64,000 nucleotides of DNA, from NCBI GenBank assembly GCA_009777535.1, contig WRLP01000013.1, positions 1 to 64,000 on the forward strand, written 5' to 3'. This document shows, piece after piece, positions 34,681 through 43,592 of the stretch. The notes under the pieces were generated by a model that saw nothing but the letters and a program-made list of their open reading frames with translations, did no database searches and had not been told where the DNA came from. Numbering within the stretch: the first letter of the stretch is position 1; each line of letters starts with the position of its first letter. A program made the translations under genes and the position numbers. The stretch is from Treponema sp. Lineage in GTDB: Bacteria > Spirochaetota > Spirochaetia > Treponematales > Breznakiellaceae.

Positions 34681-36954
34681 ATGATCAGTGTTTTGATTGT
34701 TTTTATTATTTCACTGCTTATATGCTGCGCCGTCGCGTACATTCTGGGGCTTTTCTGGTTCAGCGATATGCGCAACCGTCAGCTTCGGGGATTTTTTTCA
34801 CTTGGTATCGGAGTTTTTATCTGGACGCTGCTGAATGCAATTACAATGATCAGCAGTTACGAATATTTTCCCGTAATTTATACAATCCGGATGGTAATGG
34901 TCTGTATCATTCCTTTTGGAGTAACATGGTTTATTTTTAATTTTATTCAATTGCCGCTAAGAAACATGCGTTTTGTGCGTATTTTATTATTTGCGCTGCC
35001 CCTGATTGATATAATATGTTTAATTACCAATCCTTTGCACTATCTTTATTTCAGCGATTATAATTTTCCCCTGCCGTCCCGCGCAGTAATTTTCTGGATA
35101 CACTTTACCGTGGATTTTATTGTTGTCTTTTTCGGATTTTCTCTTTTAATACGATACATAATAAAAAATGCAAAAAGCAACAAGCTTTTGATTCTTACAG
35201 GGTTGGGCCTGTTGATTCCGTATGCTATGAATTTCATGTTCAGCTTCGGCATGATTCCATTTCCCCACGATACCACGCCCATAGGTTTCTTTTTTACAAT
35301 CATGTTTTTTGTGTTTGTTTCCTATCGTTCAGGAATATTTAATATAAAAACCACCATGTTTTCCAGCACGATGGATTCCATAAATGACATAATAGTCCTG
35401 TTTAATGAAAAACTTGTTGTAATGGATGCAAACATCAGCGCGCTGAAAACATTCGGTAAACCAACACTGAACATCGGGCAGTCAAAAGCGATTTCGTTTT
35501 TTGAATATATCAGCAGCATTGCCGTTGATGTTAAGCCCCTGTCTTTGATGGATAGTTTGAAAAAGGGGCAGGATGTCGAAGGCGAGTGTACCATATCACC
35601 TGATGGAGAAAAAGAAAAAACATTTACCATATTCTTTAAATTGGTGCGTGTAGGCAGGACAAAATACGGATATATCTTAATGATGACTGATATCAGCAAT
35701 TACCGGAAAATGATAAGCGAAATAAACGAACAGAACAAAATGCTGACTGAATTAAAGGAAAAAGCGGAAATATCAAACCATGCAAAAGGTGATTTTCTCG
35801 CAAATATGAGCCATGAGATACGTACGCCGTTAAATGCAATTTTGGGAATGACCATGATAGGCATGAAAGCCGGCGATATAAAACGAAAAGATTACAGTTT
35901 TCAAAAAATAAGTGATGCTTCCACGCATCTGCTGGGCGTTATAAATGATATTCTTGATGTATCCAAAATTGAGGCAAACAAATTTGAATTATCCAGGGTG
36001 GAATTCAGCTTTGAAAAAATGATCCAGCAGGTGATAAATGTTGTTACTTTCCGTGTTGAGGAAAGGAAACAGAATTTTTCCGTTAATATAGAAAAAAATA
36101 TTCCGCCTGTACTGATCGGCGACGATCAACGGCTGGCGCAGATTATAGCCAATTTATTGTCCAATGCGGTAAAGTTTACGCCGGAAAACGGTTCGATAAG
36201 CCTTAACGCCGAGCTTTCAGAAGAAGAAGGAAAAGTTTGCACCTTGAGGATAAGCGTCGCCGATACCGGCATCGGTATTGCGCCGGACCAGCATTCGCGG
36301 CTGTTTGAATCGTTTGAACAGGCTGAGAGCAGCACGACGCGTAAATACGGGGGTACCGGCCTTGGGCTGGTAATTTGTAAAAGTATTGTCGAAATGATGG
36401 ACGGAAGGATATGGATTGAGTCTGAGCTTGGTAAGGGTTCTAAATTCATCTTTACTGTAAAACTGGAGCGCTCGGAAGGCACACATAACGGAACTCCTGG
36501 AGCAGAAAACAATTCGCTTGGGGCAGAAGCAAAGGATAATTACAGGGGGCATTACATTCTGCTTGCCGAAGATTTGGAAATAAACCGCGAGATTGTACTG
36601 GCGCTGCTTGAACCTACGGAACTGGAGGTTGACTGCGCTGAAAATGGACTGGAAGCTGTAAGATTGTTCAGAGAAGCTCCGCACAAGTATGACCTGATAT
36701 TTATGGATGTGCAGATGCCGGAGATGGACGGCTTTGAAGCAACCCGCCGTATAAGGGAAATTGAAAAGGAGTTACCGGATAAGCCGGGGCAAATCCCCAT
36801 AATAGCCATGACAGCTAACGCTTTCAGGGAAGATGTTGAAAAATGCCTGGAAGCTGGCATGAACGATCATGTCGGGAAGCCGATTAACCTCGATGAAGTG
36901 CATGAGAAGCTGCGAATTTTCCTGGCTGACGGCAAAGACCGGCAGCGAGATTAA
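34681..36954 (+). CDS. Hybrid histidine kinase with 7TM sensor, PAS and receiver domains
   Basis: I start at the ATG at 34681 with a GGAAGG site, giving 757 residues. Seven hydrophobic helices in the first 215 residues form a 7TMR-type N-terminal sensor. A PAS-like domain follows (TMDSINDIIVLFNEKLVVMD), then a HisKA domain with phospho-His in FLANMSHEIRTPLNAIL near residue 380, HATPase motifs (IIANLLSNAVKFTP, ADTGIGI, GGTGLGLVICKSIVEM), and a C-terminal receiver (HYILLAEDLEINREI, DLIFMDVQMPEMDGFEATRR, IIAMTANAF, GKPIN). It lacks an Hpt domain, so phosphotransfer would go to a separate protein. The last 71 bases overlap the convergent M28 gene. Confidence 0.95.
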   Translation: MISVLIVFIISLLICCAVAYILGLFWFSDMRNRQLRGFFSLGIGVFIWTLLNAITMISSYEYFPVIYTIRMVMVCIIPFGVTWFIFNFIQLPLRNMRFVRILLFALPLIDIICLITNPLHYLYFSDYNFPLPSRAVIFWIHFTVDFIVVFFGFSLLIRYIIKNAKSNKLLILTGLGLLIPYAMNFMFSFGMIPFPHDTTPIGFFFTIMFFVFVSYRSGIFNIKTTMFSSTMDSINDIIVLFNEKLVVMDANISALKTFGKPTLNIGQSKAISFFEYISSIAVDVKPLSLMDSLKKGQDVEGECTISPDGEKEKTFTIFFKLVRVGRTKYGYILMMTDISNYRKMISEINEQNKMLTELKEKAEISNHAKGDFLANMSHEIRTPLNAILGMTMIGMKAGDIKRKDYSFQKISDASTHLLGVINDILDVSKIEANKFELSRVEFSFEKMIQQVINVVTFRVEERKQNFSVNIEKNIPPVLIGDDQRLAQIIANLLSNAVKFTPENGSISLNAELSEEEGKVCTLRISVADTGIGIAPDQHSRLFESFEQAESSTTRKYGGTGLGLVICKSIVEMMDGRIWIESELGKGSKFIFTVKLERSEGTHNGTPGAENNSLGAEAKDNYRGHYILLAEDLEINREIVLALLEPTELEVDCAENGLEAVRLFREAPHKYDLIFMDVQMPEMDGFEATRRIREIEKELPDKPGQIPIIAMTANAFREDVEKCLEAGMNDHVGKPINLDEVHEKLRIFLADGKDRQRD

Positions 36955-37837
36955 TTACCTGAGCGAAATACTGCGGCGTCAGCCGTAAATGAATATCCGC
37001 CGCACTGTTAATTACACGCCATGTTTCCGGTATTTGGCGGCGTTCGTTTAGGCTGTTAAATTTACCGGCGATCAGTATGTCTGCAAAGTCGGGGTTTTTG
37101 CGCAAAAGTGAAACGTATGTATTTGCCTCTCTCGCCGGAAGCATTGTAATGGTTTGGGAAGGCAGGCCGGCGCGCAAAAATCCGGCGTCATCGGAAAACG
37201 GAGTTGGCGCCAGCAAAACTTTATCCAGGCGCAATGAGTGGGCGGCTGCAAGCGCGTGATCACGCAGCTGTATTATGAGCTTTCTGGCTTCAATTAAACC
37301 GGGACGCTCCCCGTTTTTAAGAATGTGATCGGTGGTGCTGGATATGATTAAAGTATCTCCGGTACCGCAGGCGTCAAAATTATAAATTTTTGCGTTCTCC
37401 AGAGAATAAGATTTCAGTTTTTTAGCCAGGCTGAAAGACCCCTGCGCTTCAATTTTATCGCCTGCTTTAAGCTCTTCCTTGTCGGTAAATATAATTATCC
37501 AGTTATCATCGCCGCTGTCCGCAAGGATCGCCGCAGTTTTAAGCAGCTGAAAAACGGCGGCGCTGTTGTCATTCGCGCCGGGGCTTCCGTCCACGCGGTC
37601 GTAGTGGGCAGTCAGTATTACAGGGCTTTTACCGCTGAAAGCCCGGACTAATTTTTGACCAGGCGGAAAAATAAAAATATGGCGGCCGCCCTCTGTCGAA
37701 ATAACCGAAGAGCCCAACCTTAGTTTTTCCGCCAGTTCCAGCAGCATTTTATAGCGATCCGCGTTAGGTGATAAAAAATCGAGAAAGCGGTCGTATGGGA
37801 ATTCTTTTGTCCAGGCCGGTTTTTCATTCACCCGCAC
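36884..37837 (-). CDS. M28-family zinc aminopeptidase-like protein
   Basis: The protein has about 317 residues and begins with a GTG that shares one base with the pdxY stop (TAGTG). Zinc-ligand regions of the M28 fold are visible: LTAHYDRVDGSPGANDNSAA, FTDKEELK, YNFDACGTGD and PFSDDAGFLRAGLPS. No signal peptide is seen, so it is likely cytoplasmic. It is shorter than secreted M28 aminopeptidases (usually 350-500 aa). It is the last gene of a four-gene operon, and its 3' end overlaps the convergent histidine kinase gene by 71 bases, so the two transcripts are antisense there. Confidence 0.88.
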   Translation of the reverse strand: MRVNEKPAWTKEFPYDRFLDFLSPNADRYKMLLELAEKLRLGSSVISTEGGRHIFIFPPGQKLVRAFSGKSPVILTAHYDRVDGSPGANDNSAAVFQLLKTAAILADSGDDNWIIIFTDKEELKAGDKIEAQGSFSLAKKLKSYSLENAKIYNFDACGTGDTLIISSTTDHILKNGERPGLIEARKLIIQLRDHALAAAHSLRLDKVLLAPTPFSDDAGFLRAGLPSQTITMLPAREANTYVSLLRKNPDFADILIAGKFNSLNERRQIPETWRVINSAADIHLRLTPQYFAQVINLAAGLCRQPGKFAASHALHRG

Positions 37838-38721
37838 TATTTTATTCTCACAGCTTCAAAGCTCCGGGAAGGAGATGTTATTTCATGCTGGCTTTGAACC
37901 ATTAGCATTTCAGGCGGAGAGTTAACATTCGCCCTATGGCCGGGTAAGCATGCCTCCAGAACACCGTAAACAGCCGCCGTACACAGTTCCAGGGTTTGCT
38001 TAAGATTCCTTGTATCCATGTAGCGTGATAAAAAAACCGCCGCAGTCAGATCGCCGGTGCCGGAAATACCCGTATCCAGCGGCAGTTCCGGAGTGCTGAT
38101 TCTGTACAGCCCTGTTTTATCCGAGGCCAGCATGCTGATGTATGTTTTTCCGTCTGCGGCCTGTGCTTTTTCCCTGTAGCTTGTTACGAGCACTACGGAC
38201 GGGCCCTTTTCATGAAGGGCGTCAATGGCCCTGGCCGCGTTGTCGATGGCCGCTGTCTTAATCCCTGTAAGTTCTTCAAGCTCGAATTGATTTGGCGTAA
38301 CAATATCGGCAATCGGGATCAGCTCATTTTTGAAAATAACGGGAATGTCGGGCTTTACATAAAGACCGGGCCTGGTATCGCCCATAACGGGATCACAGCA
38401 GTACAGTGCTTTCGCAGATACACGGCGCACACGCACAACTGCATCAATTATCGCGCGGCCTACGGCGGCGTCCCCAAGGTAACCTGAAAGAACCGCTTCG
38501 CAGCGGCCCAGTGCGCCTATTTCTTCAAGGCCGGTTACAAGCTCCCGGACGAAATCCGCGCCAAGAACCTTTCCGCGCCAGGAGCCGTATCCTGTGTGGT
38601 TGGAGAATTCAACCGTGTTTATCGCCCATACTTCCCGGCCAAGCCGCTGAAGAGGAAAAACCGCAGCGGAATTTCCTGCATGTCCGTACACCACATGGGA
38701 CTGAATCGATAATACCGCCAT
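37837..38721 (-). CDS. pdxY: Pyridoxal/pyridoxamine kinase
   Basis: The 294-residue ribokinase-fold protein has the PdxY/PdxK marks SIQSHVVYGHAGNSAAVFPL at the start, EFSNHTGYGSW, YCCDPVMGD and TPNQFELEELTG, and the anion-hole GTGD near residue 220 (ISGTGDLTAAVF). It phosphorylates pyridoxal or pyridoxamine in PLP salvage. Its ATG overlaps the preceding stop by one base (TAATG) and its stop overlaps the next start, so all four genes are translationally coupled. Confidence 0.95.
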   Translation of the reverse strand: MAVLSIQSHVVYGHAGNSAAVFPLQRLGREVWAINTVEFSNHTGYGSWRGKVLGADFVRELVTGLEEIGALGRCEAVLSGYLGDAAVGRAIIDAVVRVRRVSAKALYCCDPVMGDTRPGLYVKPDIPVIFKNELIPIADIVTPNQFELEELTGIKTAAIDNAARAIDALHEKGPSVVLVTSYREKAQAADGKTYISMLASDKTGLYRISTPELPLDTGISGTGDLTAAVFLSRYMDTRNLKQTLELCTAAVYGVLEACLPGHRANVNSPPEMLMVQSQHEITSPSRSFEAVRIK

Positions 38722-39638
38722 TATGCCCGCTTAAAAACACGCCCTGCCAAAAGGGCGATAAATCTAAAAAATCTTCCCCGGCTTTGTCCATATTTTTTCG
38801 AAAAATCACCGGCCGCTTTTGCCAGGGAATAGGCGCCGTATTTTTTTTTCATAAAATCCCAGTGTTTGATTAGCCAAACATAGAGATCCGATTCTGTTCT
38901 GCCGGGAAAATTAACCAAAAGCCACTGTTCCCTGATAATATCCATTATAGGAATAAACACATTGTTGTACCAGGATACCAGCGCGTCCGGAAAGGGTATT
39001 TCATCTTCCATATCTTCGTTTAAGTAATACTTGTGAACCAGGATATGATTGTATATTACATCGTAGCGGCCCGGAGCGCTGAAATTAAGCTGTGAAAAAG
39101 AGGTGAGTTCCAAAAAATCCGTCTTTTCATAAAATAAATTCTTCTCGTATGTAATAAGCGCTTCCCTTAGATCATCAGTTGTCATCGAGGGTTTTATATT
39201 GATTTCGGTTTCCAGGCTTATTACCTCAGCGTCGATAAATTCCACATTCTGCGCCATGGCTACCGATACCCTGTGGTTGCCGTCTCTTACAAAATATACG
39301 CCGCCAAGTTCATAAAGCTGAATCGGCGGCAGAATAATGTCTTTGATATGGGCTTCATCAACACGCTGCCAGCGGCTGCGCAGATGATCCGAGCGCGGGA
39401 GAAAAAATTTATTAAAATCCCGGTAGCGTCCCTCGCTGCCGATTATTTGCCTGATTGGTACTGTACGGCTGCCGAGGTAAATCTGATTTTTGGGTTTAAG
39501 AATATTTTTTACATCATTAAAGGAAAGCAGATTGTCGCGATCGGTATTAAGAATATTCTGCATCCGGGAAAGAATTGCCCTGCCCCTTGCTCTGGAAAAA
39601 TCAGAATGAGCCTGCTGCTGTGTATATATGCCTTTCAT
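38721..39638 (-). CDS. ParB/sulfiredoxin-like DGNHR-motif protein
   Basis: The 305-residue protein has a motif VYFVRDGNHRVSVAMAQNVE near residue 115, the same DGNHR box found in ParB/Srx-fold proteins and in DUF4032 proteins, where it forms a nucleotide or phosphate site. Preceding residues (PIQLYELGG) and the following E-rich strand fit that fold. The C-terminal half is aromatic and basic with no known motif. No HTH is recognised. It overlaps both neighbours by one base in the operon with a phosphoesterase, pdxY and peptidase genes. The role is unknown. Confidence 0.75.
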   Translation of the reverse strand: MKGIYTQQQAHSDFSRARGRAILSRMQNILNTDRDNLLSFNDVKNILKPKNQIYLGSRTVPIRQIIGSEGRYRDFNKFFLPRSDHLRSRWQRVDEAHIKDIILPPIQLYELGGVYFVRDGNHRVSVAMAQNVEFIDAEVISLETEINIKPSMTTDDLREALITYEKNLFYEKTDFLELTSFSQLNFSAPGRYDVIYNHILVHKYYLNEDMEDEIPFPDALVSWYNNVFIPIMDIIREQWLLVNFPGRTESDLYVWLIKHWDFMKKKYGAYSLAKAAGDFSKKYGQSRGRFFRFIALLAGRVFKRA

Positions 39639-40276
39639 TAATATACGCCCATATCTATAACATAATGGCCGTAAGCATTAATAACCAATGTGTTTTCCCA
39701 TCTGGTGCAGCGGACGGCGGATAAATCGTACAGATGAATATGGCCGTGGACAAGATACTTAGGCTTAAATAGTTTCATAAACAGGATAAAGGTCTTAAAG
39801 CCCCAATGGCACCTGTCTTCCTTATCGTGAATACCTTTTGGCGGGGCATGAGTAAGCAGAATGTCTACAAAACGCCCGTGAAAAATTCTGTTCCACAGAA
39901 GCCTTGGAAGAAGTTTTAAGGCTTCCATGAACATTTGCGGCTCGGTGAACTGATTTATCCCGCGGTTGTACCGCATGGCGCCGCCCAGCCCCGCTACGAT
40001 CATTTTTTCTTCAATCTTTACTTTAGAGCCGAGGTGAATCGCGCCGCAGCCATTTAGATCCCTGCTGTAGTATCCCTTATAATGCCGTATCTCATCTGCA
40101 TGGTGATTACCGAATACAAAGAGCAGTGGTTTATTCAGGCTGGATACGACAAAATCAAGATAATCCAGGGGAAGATCGCCGGCGCAAAGGATTAATTCCA
40201 CATCGCTAAAACGTTCCCTTATGGAAGGCGAATAAACCAGGGGATCTATCTGGTCGGAAATACACAGTATTTTCAA
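39638..40276 (-). CDS. Calcineurin-like phosphoesterase
   Basis: The TTG at 40276, behind GAAGGA, gives 212 residues and heads the four-gene operon. The fold's metal motifs are LILCAGDLP, FVFGNHHAD, ILLTHAPPKG and YLVHGHIHLY. The first motif, normally SDxH, reads SDQID and lacks the His, so one metal ligand is altered. Such small proteins (YfcE- or MJ0936-like) hydrolyse phosphodiesters. It is soluble, without signal peptide. Intact later motifs suggest retained activity, perhaps with a changed metal site. Confidence 0.88.
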   Translation of the reverse strand: MKILCISDQIDPLVYSPSIRERFSDVELILCAGDLPLDYLDFVVSSLNKPLLFVFGNHHADEIRHYKGYYSRDLNGCGAIHLGSKVKIEEKMIVAGLGGAMRYNRGINQFTEPQMFMEALKLLPRLLWNRIFHGRFVDILLTHAPPKGIHDKEDRCHWGFKTFILFMKLFKPKYLVHGHIHLYDLSAVRCTRWENTLVINAYGHYVIDMGVY

Positions 40277-40384
40277 TGAAGTCCTTCACAATGGCGAACC
40301 CTCGCCGCAGAACCCTCCCTCCAAGGGTTTCCTGTATATATTATTACATATAACCTGTCTTGCGCAAGAACACCGGAATAAACC

Positions 40385-41070
40385 CATAATTGCCTCAGTA
40401 CCATAAAATGTGTTATATTTATTGTAGGGAGAAAACTATGCCTGCAACACAAACAGCCAATACCCCCAGTTTTGAGATGGTCTGGGCTTTAGTTAAGGAA
40501 GTAGCCGAAAACCAAAAAGAAACCGAGCGGCAGATACAGGATAATGCCGTGCAAATGAAGGAATTTAGGGAAAGCCAAAAAGAAACCGAGAGGGTTTTAA
40601 AAGAATCAAAAAAAGCATTGGATATTCAGATTGGATCATTGACCAATCTTTTTGGCGATTTCACTCTTGGTATGATAGCCCCCAGGATTCGTGAAAAATT
40701 TACGGAATTGGGGCTTGTCTTTCTTGAGTCAAGTTTAAATTTCGATGTTACCGACAGAATAAATAATATCTCTTTTGAAATAGATATTTTTTTGAAAAAT
40801 GGCGAGAAAGCCATGCTGGTAGAAGTTAAAACCAAGCTTACAGAGGAGCGCATAAATAAACATATAAACCGTCTCGAAAAAATGCGTAAATATGCAGATT
40901 TACACGGTGATAAACGTGTATTTTTAGGGGCAGTTGCAGGTTTTGCAGTAACCGACGAAGTAAGAAAAATTGCACTTGACCAGGGTTTTTATTTAATTGA
41001 ACCGGACGGAGAGAATTTTAATATCACTCCGCCCAATGACAAACCCAAAGAATGGTAATTGGTGTCTGTA
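40385..41070. repeat. Long direct repeat, copy 1
   Basis: Roughly 690 bases covering the leader, gene and first bases downstream of the PD-(D/E)XK-like gene are repeated in the same orientation at 42718-43425. From about the codon block QIQDNAVQMKEF onward the two copies differ at only a few positions. The start of the leader is also shared (ATAATTGCC and TTATATTTATTGTAGGGAGA). Confidence 0.9.
40438..41058 (+). CDS. PD-(D/E)XK nuclease-like protein with coiled-coil N-terminus, copy 1
   Basis: The ATG at 40438 behind GGGAGAAAACT gives 206 residues. Residues 20-60 are coiled coil built from repeats of QKETERQIQDNAVQMKEF type. The C-terminal 120 residues match the PD-(D/E)XK fold as in DUF3782 proteins: FEIDIFLKNGEKAMLVEVKT carries the Asp and the E-x-K pair. 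Such proteins occur in large families in cyanobacteria and spirochaetes; whether they cut DNA is not established. A nearly identical paralogue lies 2.3 kb downstream. Confidence 0.85.
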   Translation: MPATQTANTPSFEMVWALVKEVAENQKETERQIQDNAVQMKEFRESQKETERVLKESKKALDIQIGSLTNLFGDFTLGMIAPRIREKFTELGLVFLESSLNFDVTDRINNISFEIDIFLKNGEKAMLVEVKTKLTEERINKHINRLEKMRKYADLHGDKRVFLGAVAGFAVTDEVRKIALDQGFYLIEPDGENFNITPPNDKPKEW

Positions 41071-41118
41071 ATCTTTGCTCTTCCCTGCCGGTGATGCCCT
41101 TGGGCGGTGTACGAAAAG

Positions 41119-41187
41119 AATATTTAACCACTAACCACACGAACCAACACGAACAAAAAAGTGAATTCATGGCAAAAGTTCGTGCTT
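41119..41187. repeat. Dispersed ACTAACC/ACGAAC repeat, copy 1
   Basis: A 69-base stretch starting AATATTTAACCACTAACCA and ending AGTTCGTGCTT shares its arrangement with 54299-54368. AACACGAAC near its middle and GTTCGTG at its end form an inverted pair. It lies in the gap behind the nuclease-like gene and in front of the convergent lipoprotein gene. Confidence 0.7.
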
Positions 41188-41209
41188 ACACCAATTCCTG
41201 TTACCAATT

Positions 41210-42481
41210 TTAGTCGTCAGGTTCACCTGGTATTTCCGTATCTATCCACATAGCATATAAATAAGTGCTTTCGGTAATATTTAAAAAATTACCGTCCCAT
41301 TGATTCCGGAAACTGCCGTTATCAAAAAACCAACCACCGAATGTGGAAGCCCCAAGTTCTGGTAGGGGGGCGTCTGGCAACATAACAGTTTCGCCAGACT
41401 TCATAATTAAGATTATTACATCATTAAATGAACCGTCTACGCGACCACCGTTAAGCACGAATGTTACAGTGAATGTTTCTACCAGTTCACTAGGCGCCCC
41501 ATCACCGCTCTGTTTATCGAGTGGGGACAAAGCTGCTATGGTTATACCAATACCTGTTCCGCTGTGCATTATCATTTTATCATCACTTATGGCAAAACCA
41601 AATGTTCCTACATCAGTGCCGCCGAATTTGAGTGTTACAGTACTGCCAGATACAGTTATATCGTAAGTGGTACCATCACTCGAAATCAATTTCCCGGCAG
41701 ATGTTATTTCCAGTGATACCACAAAATTCATATTTTCTTGTTTGCCCCATTTTCCAACAAGTGCAGACATATCACCTTCACCGCCGCCGTTATTGCTGCC
41801 AACTTTTACAAAAGGTGAAATTAAAGCTAAAGATGCCATGAACCCTGTTGCGTTGGTAAAAGTCATTTCACCGTTGCTAATGGAATAGACAAATGACGCA
41901 ACAGTAGAACCGTACACTTTAATTTCCACGGTATTACCTGAAACAGATATTTTGTCAAAATCGCCTCCGCTCTGACCTGTTGCGGTAAATGTACCATCGG
42001 ATGTAATTTTGAAAACCATATCCGATGGGTTTGCTTTTGAAGCCCATTCTCCGACTAATTCTGAGGGAATGTTGCCATTTGTGCCGCCGTTATTGCTGCC
42101 AACTTTTACAAAGGGTGAAGCTAAAGCTATAGTTGCCATGAAACCTGTTGCGTTGGTTATAGCCAATTCACCGTTGCTGATGGAATAATTAAACGCTGCA
42201 ATAGTAGAACCCTGCATTTTAATTTCTACGGTATTACCTGAAACAGATATTTTATCAAAATCGCCTCCGCTCTGACCTGTTGCGGTAAATGTACCGTCAG
42301 ATGTAATTTTGAACATCATGACCGAAGGGTTTGATTTTGAAGCCCATTCTCCGACTAAAGCCGTGGGTATGCGGCCACCACCGCTACTGCTGCCGCTTCC
42401 GTCACTACAGGCAATCATGCTAAATACCATCATGCTCACTACAATGAAACCCAAAATTCCATAAATCCTGTTCTTAAACAT
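41210..42481 (-). CDS. Repeat-built lipoprotein with InlB-type C-terminal repeat
   Basis: The 423-residue protein has a lipoprotein signal (VSMMVFSMIAC, lipobox Cys at about residue 25), then a Ser/Gly linker and three successive domains of about 95-100 residues of the type LVGEWASKxNPS...FKITSDGTFTATG...VEIK...SFxYSISNGE. Domains 1 and 2 are almost identical at DNA level (300-bp unit, matching near 41784 and 42084) and domain 3 is diverged. The C-terminal 75 residues have the InlB B-repeat/Listeria-Bacteroides pattern (TFVLNGGRVDG to GGWFFDNGS and YLYAMW). It should sit on the outer face of a membrane. Function unknown. The gene lies between the two direct repeats. Confidence 0.88.
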   Translation of the reverse strand: MFKNRIYGILGFIVVSMMVFSMIACSDGSGSSSGGGRIPTALVGEWASKSNPSVMMFKITSDGTFTATGQSGGDFDKISVSGNTVEIKMQGSTIAAFNYSISNGELAITNATGFMATIALASPFVKVGSNNGGTNGNIPSELVGEWASKANPSDMVFKITSDGTFTATGQSGGDFDKISVSGNTVEIKVYGSTVASFVYSISNGEMTFTNATGFMASLALISPFVKVGSNNGGGEGDMSALVGKWGKQENMNFVVSLEITSAGKLISSDGTTYDITVSGSTVTLKFGGTDVGTFGFAISDDKMIMHSGTGIGITIAALSPLDKQSGDGAPSELVETFTVTFVLNGGRVDGSFNDVIILIMKSGETVMLPDAPLPELGASTFGGWFFDNGSFRNQWDGNFLNITESTYLYAMWIDTEIPGEPDD

Positions 42482-42717
42482 ATATTTCTCCTTAAATATA
42501 TTTTATGGAACATACATTCCACAATTTCCAATAATTATTTGCATACCTGTTCCCTGAGGCGGAGATCTGTTCATATATAGCGGTTATATGGTTCATATGA
42601 AGTATTATATCCTTTTTTATAAAAAATAGGCAATAGCCAGCAGTGTATACAGGGCTTACTTAGGGTGTGTATAACTACATTTTGTAAAATAAGCAAATTT
42701 GCAGCCGGAATGAATCC

Positions 42718-43425
42718 ATAATTGCCGCAGTATCATAAAAAGTGTTATATTTATTGTAGGGAGAAAGACCATGCCTGCAACTCAAACCGTTAATGCCCCA
42801 AGTTTTGAATCAGTCTGGGCGATAATGCAAGATAATGCCGTGCAAATGAAGAAATTTAGGGAAAACCAAAAAGAAACCGAGCGGCAGATTCAGGATAATG
42901 CCGTGCAAATGAAAGAATTTAGGGAAAGCCAAAAAGAAACCGAGAGGGTTTTAAAAGAATCAAAAAAAGCATTGGATATTCAGATTGGATCATTAACCAA
43001 TCTCTTTGGCGATTTCACTCTTGGTATGATAGCTCCCAGGATTCGTGAAAAATTTACGGAATTGGGGCTTGTTTTTCTTGAGTCAAGTTTAAATTTCGAT
43101 GTTACCGACAGAATAAATAATATCTCTTTTGAAATAGATATTTTTTTGAAAAATGGCGAGAAAGCCATGCTGGTAGAAGTTAAAACCAAACTTACTGAGG
43201 AGCGCATAAATAAACATATAAACCGTCTCGAAAAAATGCGTAGATATGCAGATTTACACGGTGATAAGCGCGTATTTTTAGGGGCAGTTGCAGGTTTTGC
43301 AGTAACCGACGAAGTAAGAAAAATTGCACTTGACCGGGGTTTTTATTTAATTGAACCGGACGGAGAGAATTTTAATATCACTCCGCCCAATGACAAACCC
43401 AAAGAATGGTAATTGGTGTCAGTCA
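42718..43425. repeat. Long direct repeat, copy 2
   Basis: Second copy of the block at 40385-41070, in the same orientation. It includes the leader motif, the whole nuclease-like gene and GGTAATTGGTGTC behind the stop. It differs mainly in the number and order of the coiled-coil repeats at the gene's 5' end. The 290 bases before it (42482-42770) hold the lipoprotein leader and nothing else I can name. Confidence 0.9.
42771..43412 (+). CDS. PD-(D/E)XK nuclease-like protein with coiled-coil N-terminus, copy 2
   Basis: The 213-residue protein starts with an ATG behind GGGAGAAAGACC. It is almost identical to the copy at 40438 from residue 40 on, including FEIDIFLKNGEKAMLVEVKT with the Asp and E-x-K residues. 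The N-terminal coiled coil differs: it has an extra DNAVQMKKFRENQKETERQI unit, as expected from unequal exchange between repeated codon blocks. The near identity of the domain suggests recent duplication or gene conversion. No further role is evident. Confidence 0.85.
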   Translation: MPATQTVNAPSFESVWAIMQDNAVQMKKFRENQKETERQIQDNAVQMKEFRESQKETERVLKESKKALDIQIGSLTNLFGDFTLGMIAPRIREKFTELGLVFLESSLNFDVTDRINNISFEIDIFLKNGEKAMLVEVKTKLTEERINKHINRLEKMRRYADLHGDKRVFLGAVAGFAVTDEVRKIALDRGFYLIEPDGENFNITPPNDKPKEW

Positions 43426-43455
43426 CAACATCATAGATTAAAGAAATAACAGGGT

Positions 43456-43530
43456 CCGCGGATTACGCGGATTTAGAAGATTATAGGTAAAAATCAAACT
43501 AATTAATCTGCGAAAATCCGTGAAATCTGC
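43456..43530. repeat. Imperfect inverted repeat between genes
   Basis: TCCGCGGATTACGCGGATTTA (two related halves at 43456-43476) and AATCTGCGAAAATCCGTGAA at 43505-43524 form an imperfect dyad. The same kind of 'CCGCGGATTACGCGG / CGAAAATCCGTG' motif occurs as a dispersed repeat in several bacterial groups. Placed between the nuclease-like copy and the TPR genes, it has no clear role. Confidence 0.45.
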
Positions 43531-43592
43531 TGCTCATAAGTCAAAGATAAGGCTGGTTTGACGATAATGTAAATAAGGATAATAATAAGGAT

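Noticed and set aside
33900-34775. 291-codon minus-strand frame opposite pgi
   Set aside because: Shadow of pgi; the plus-strand isomerase motifs are complete.
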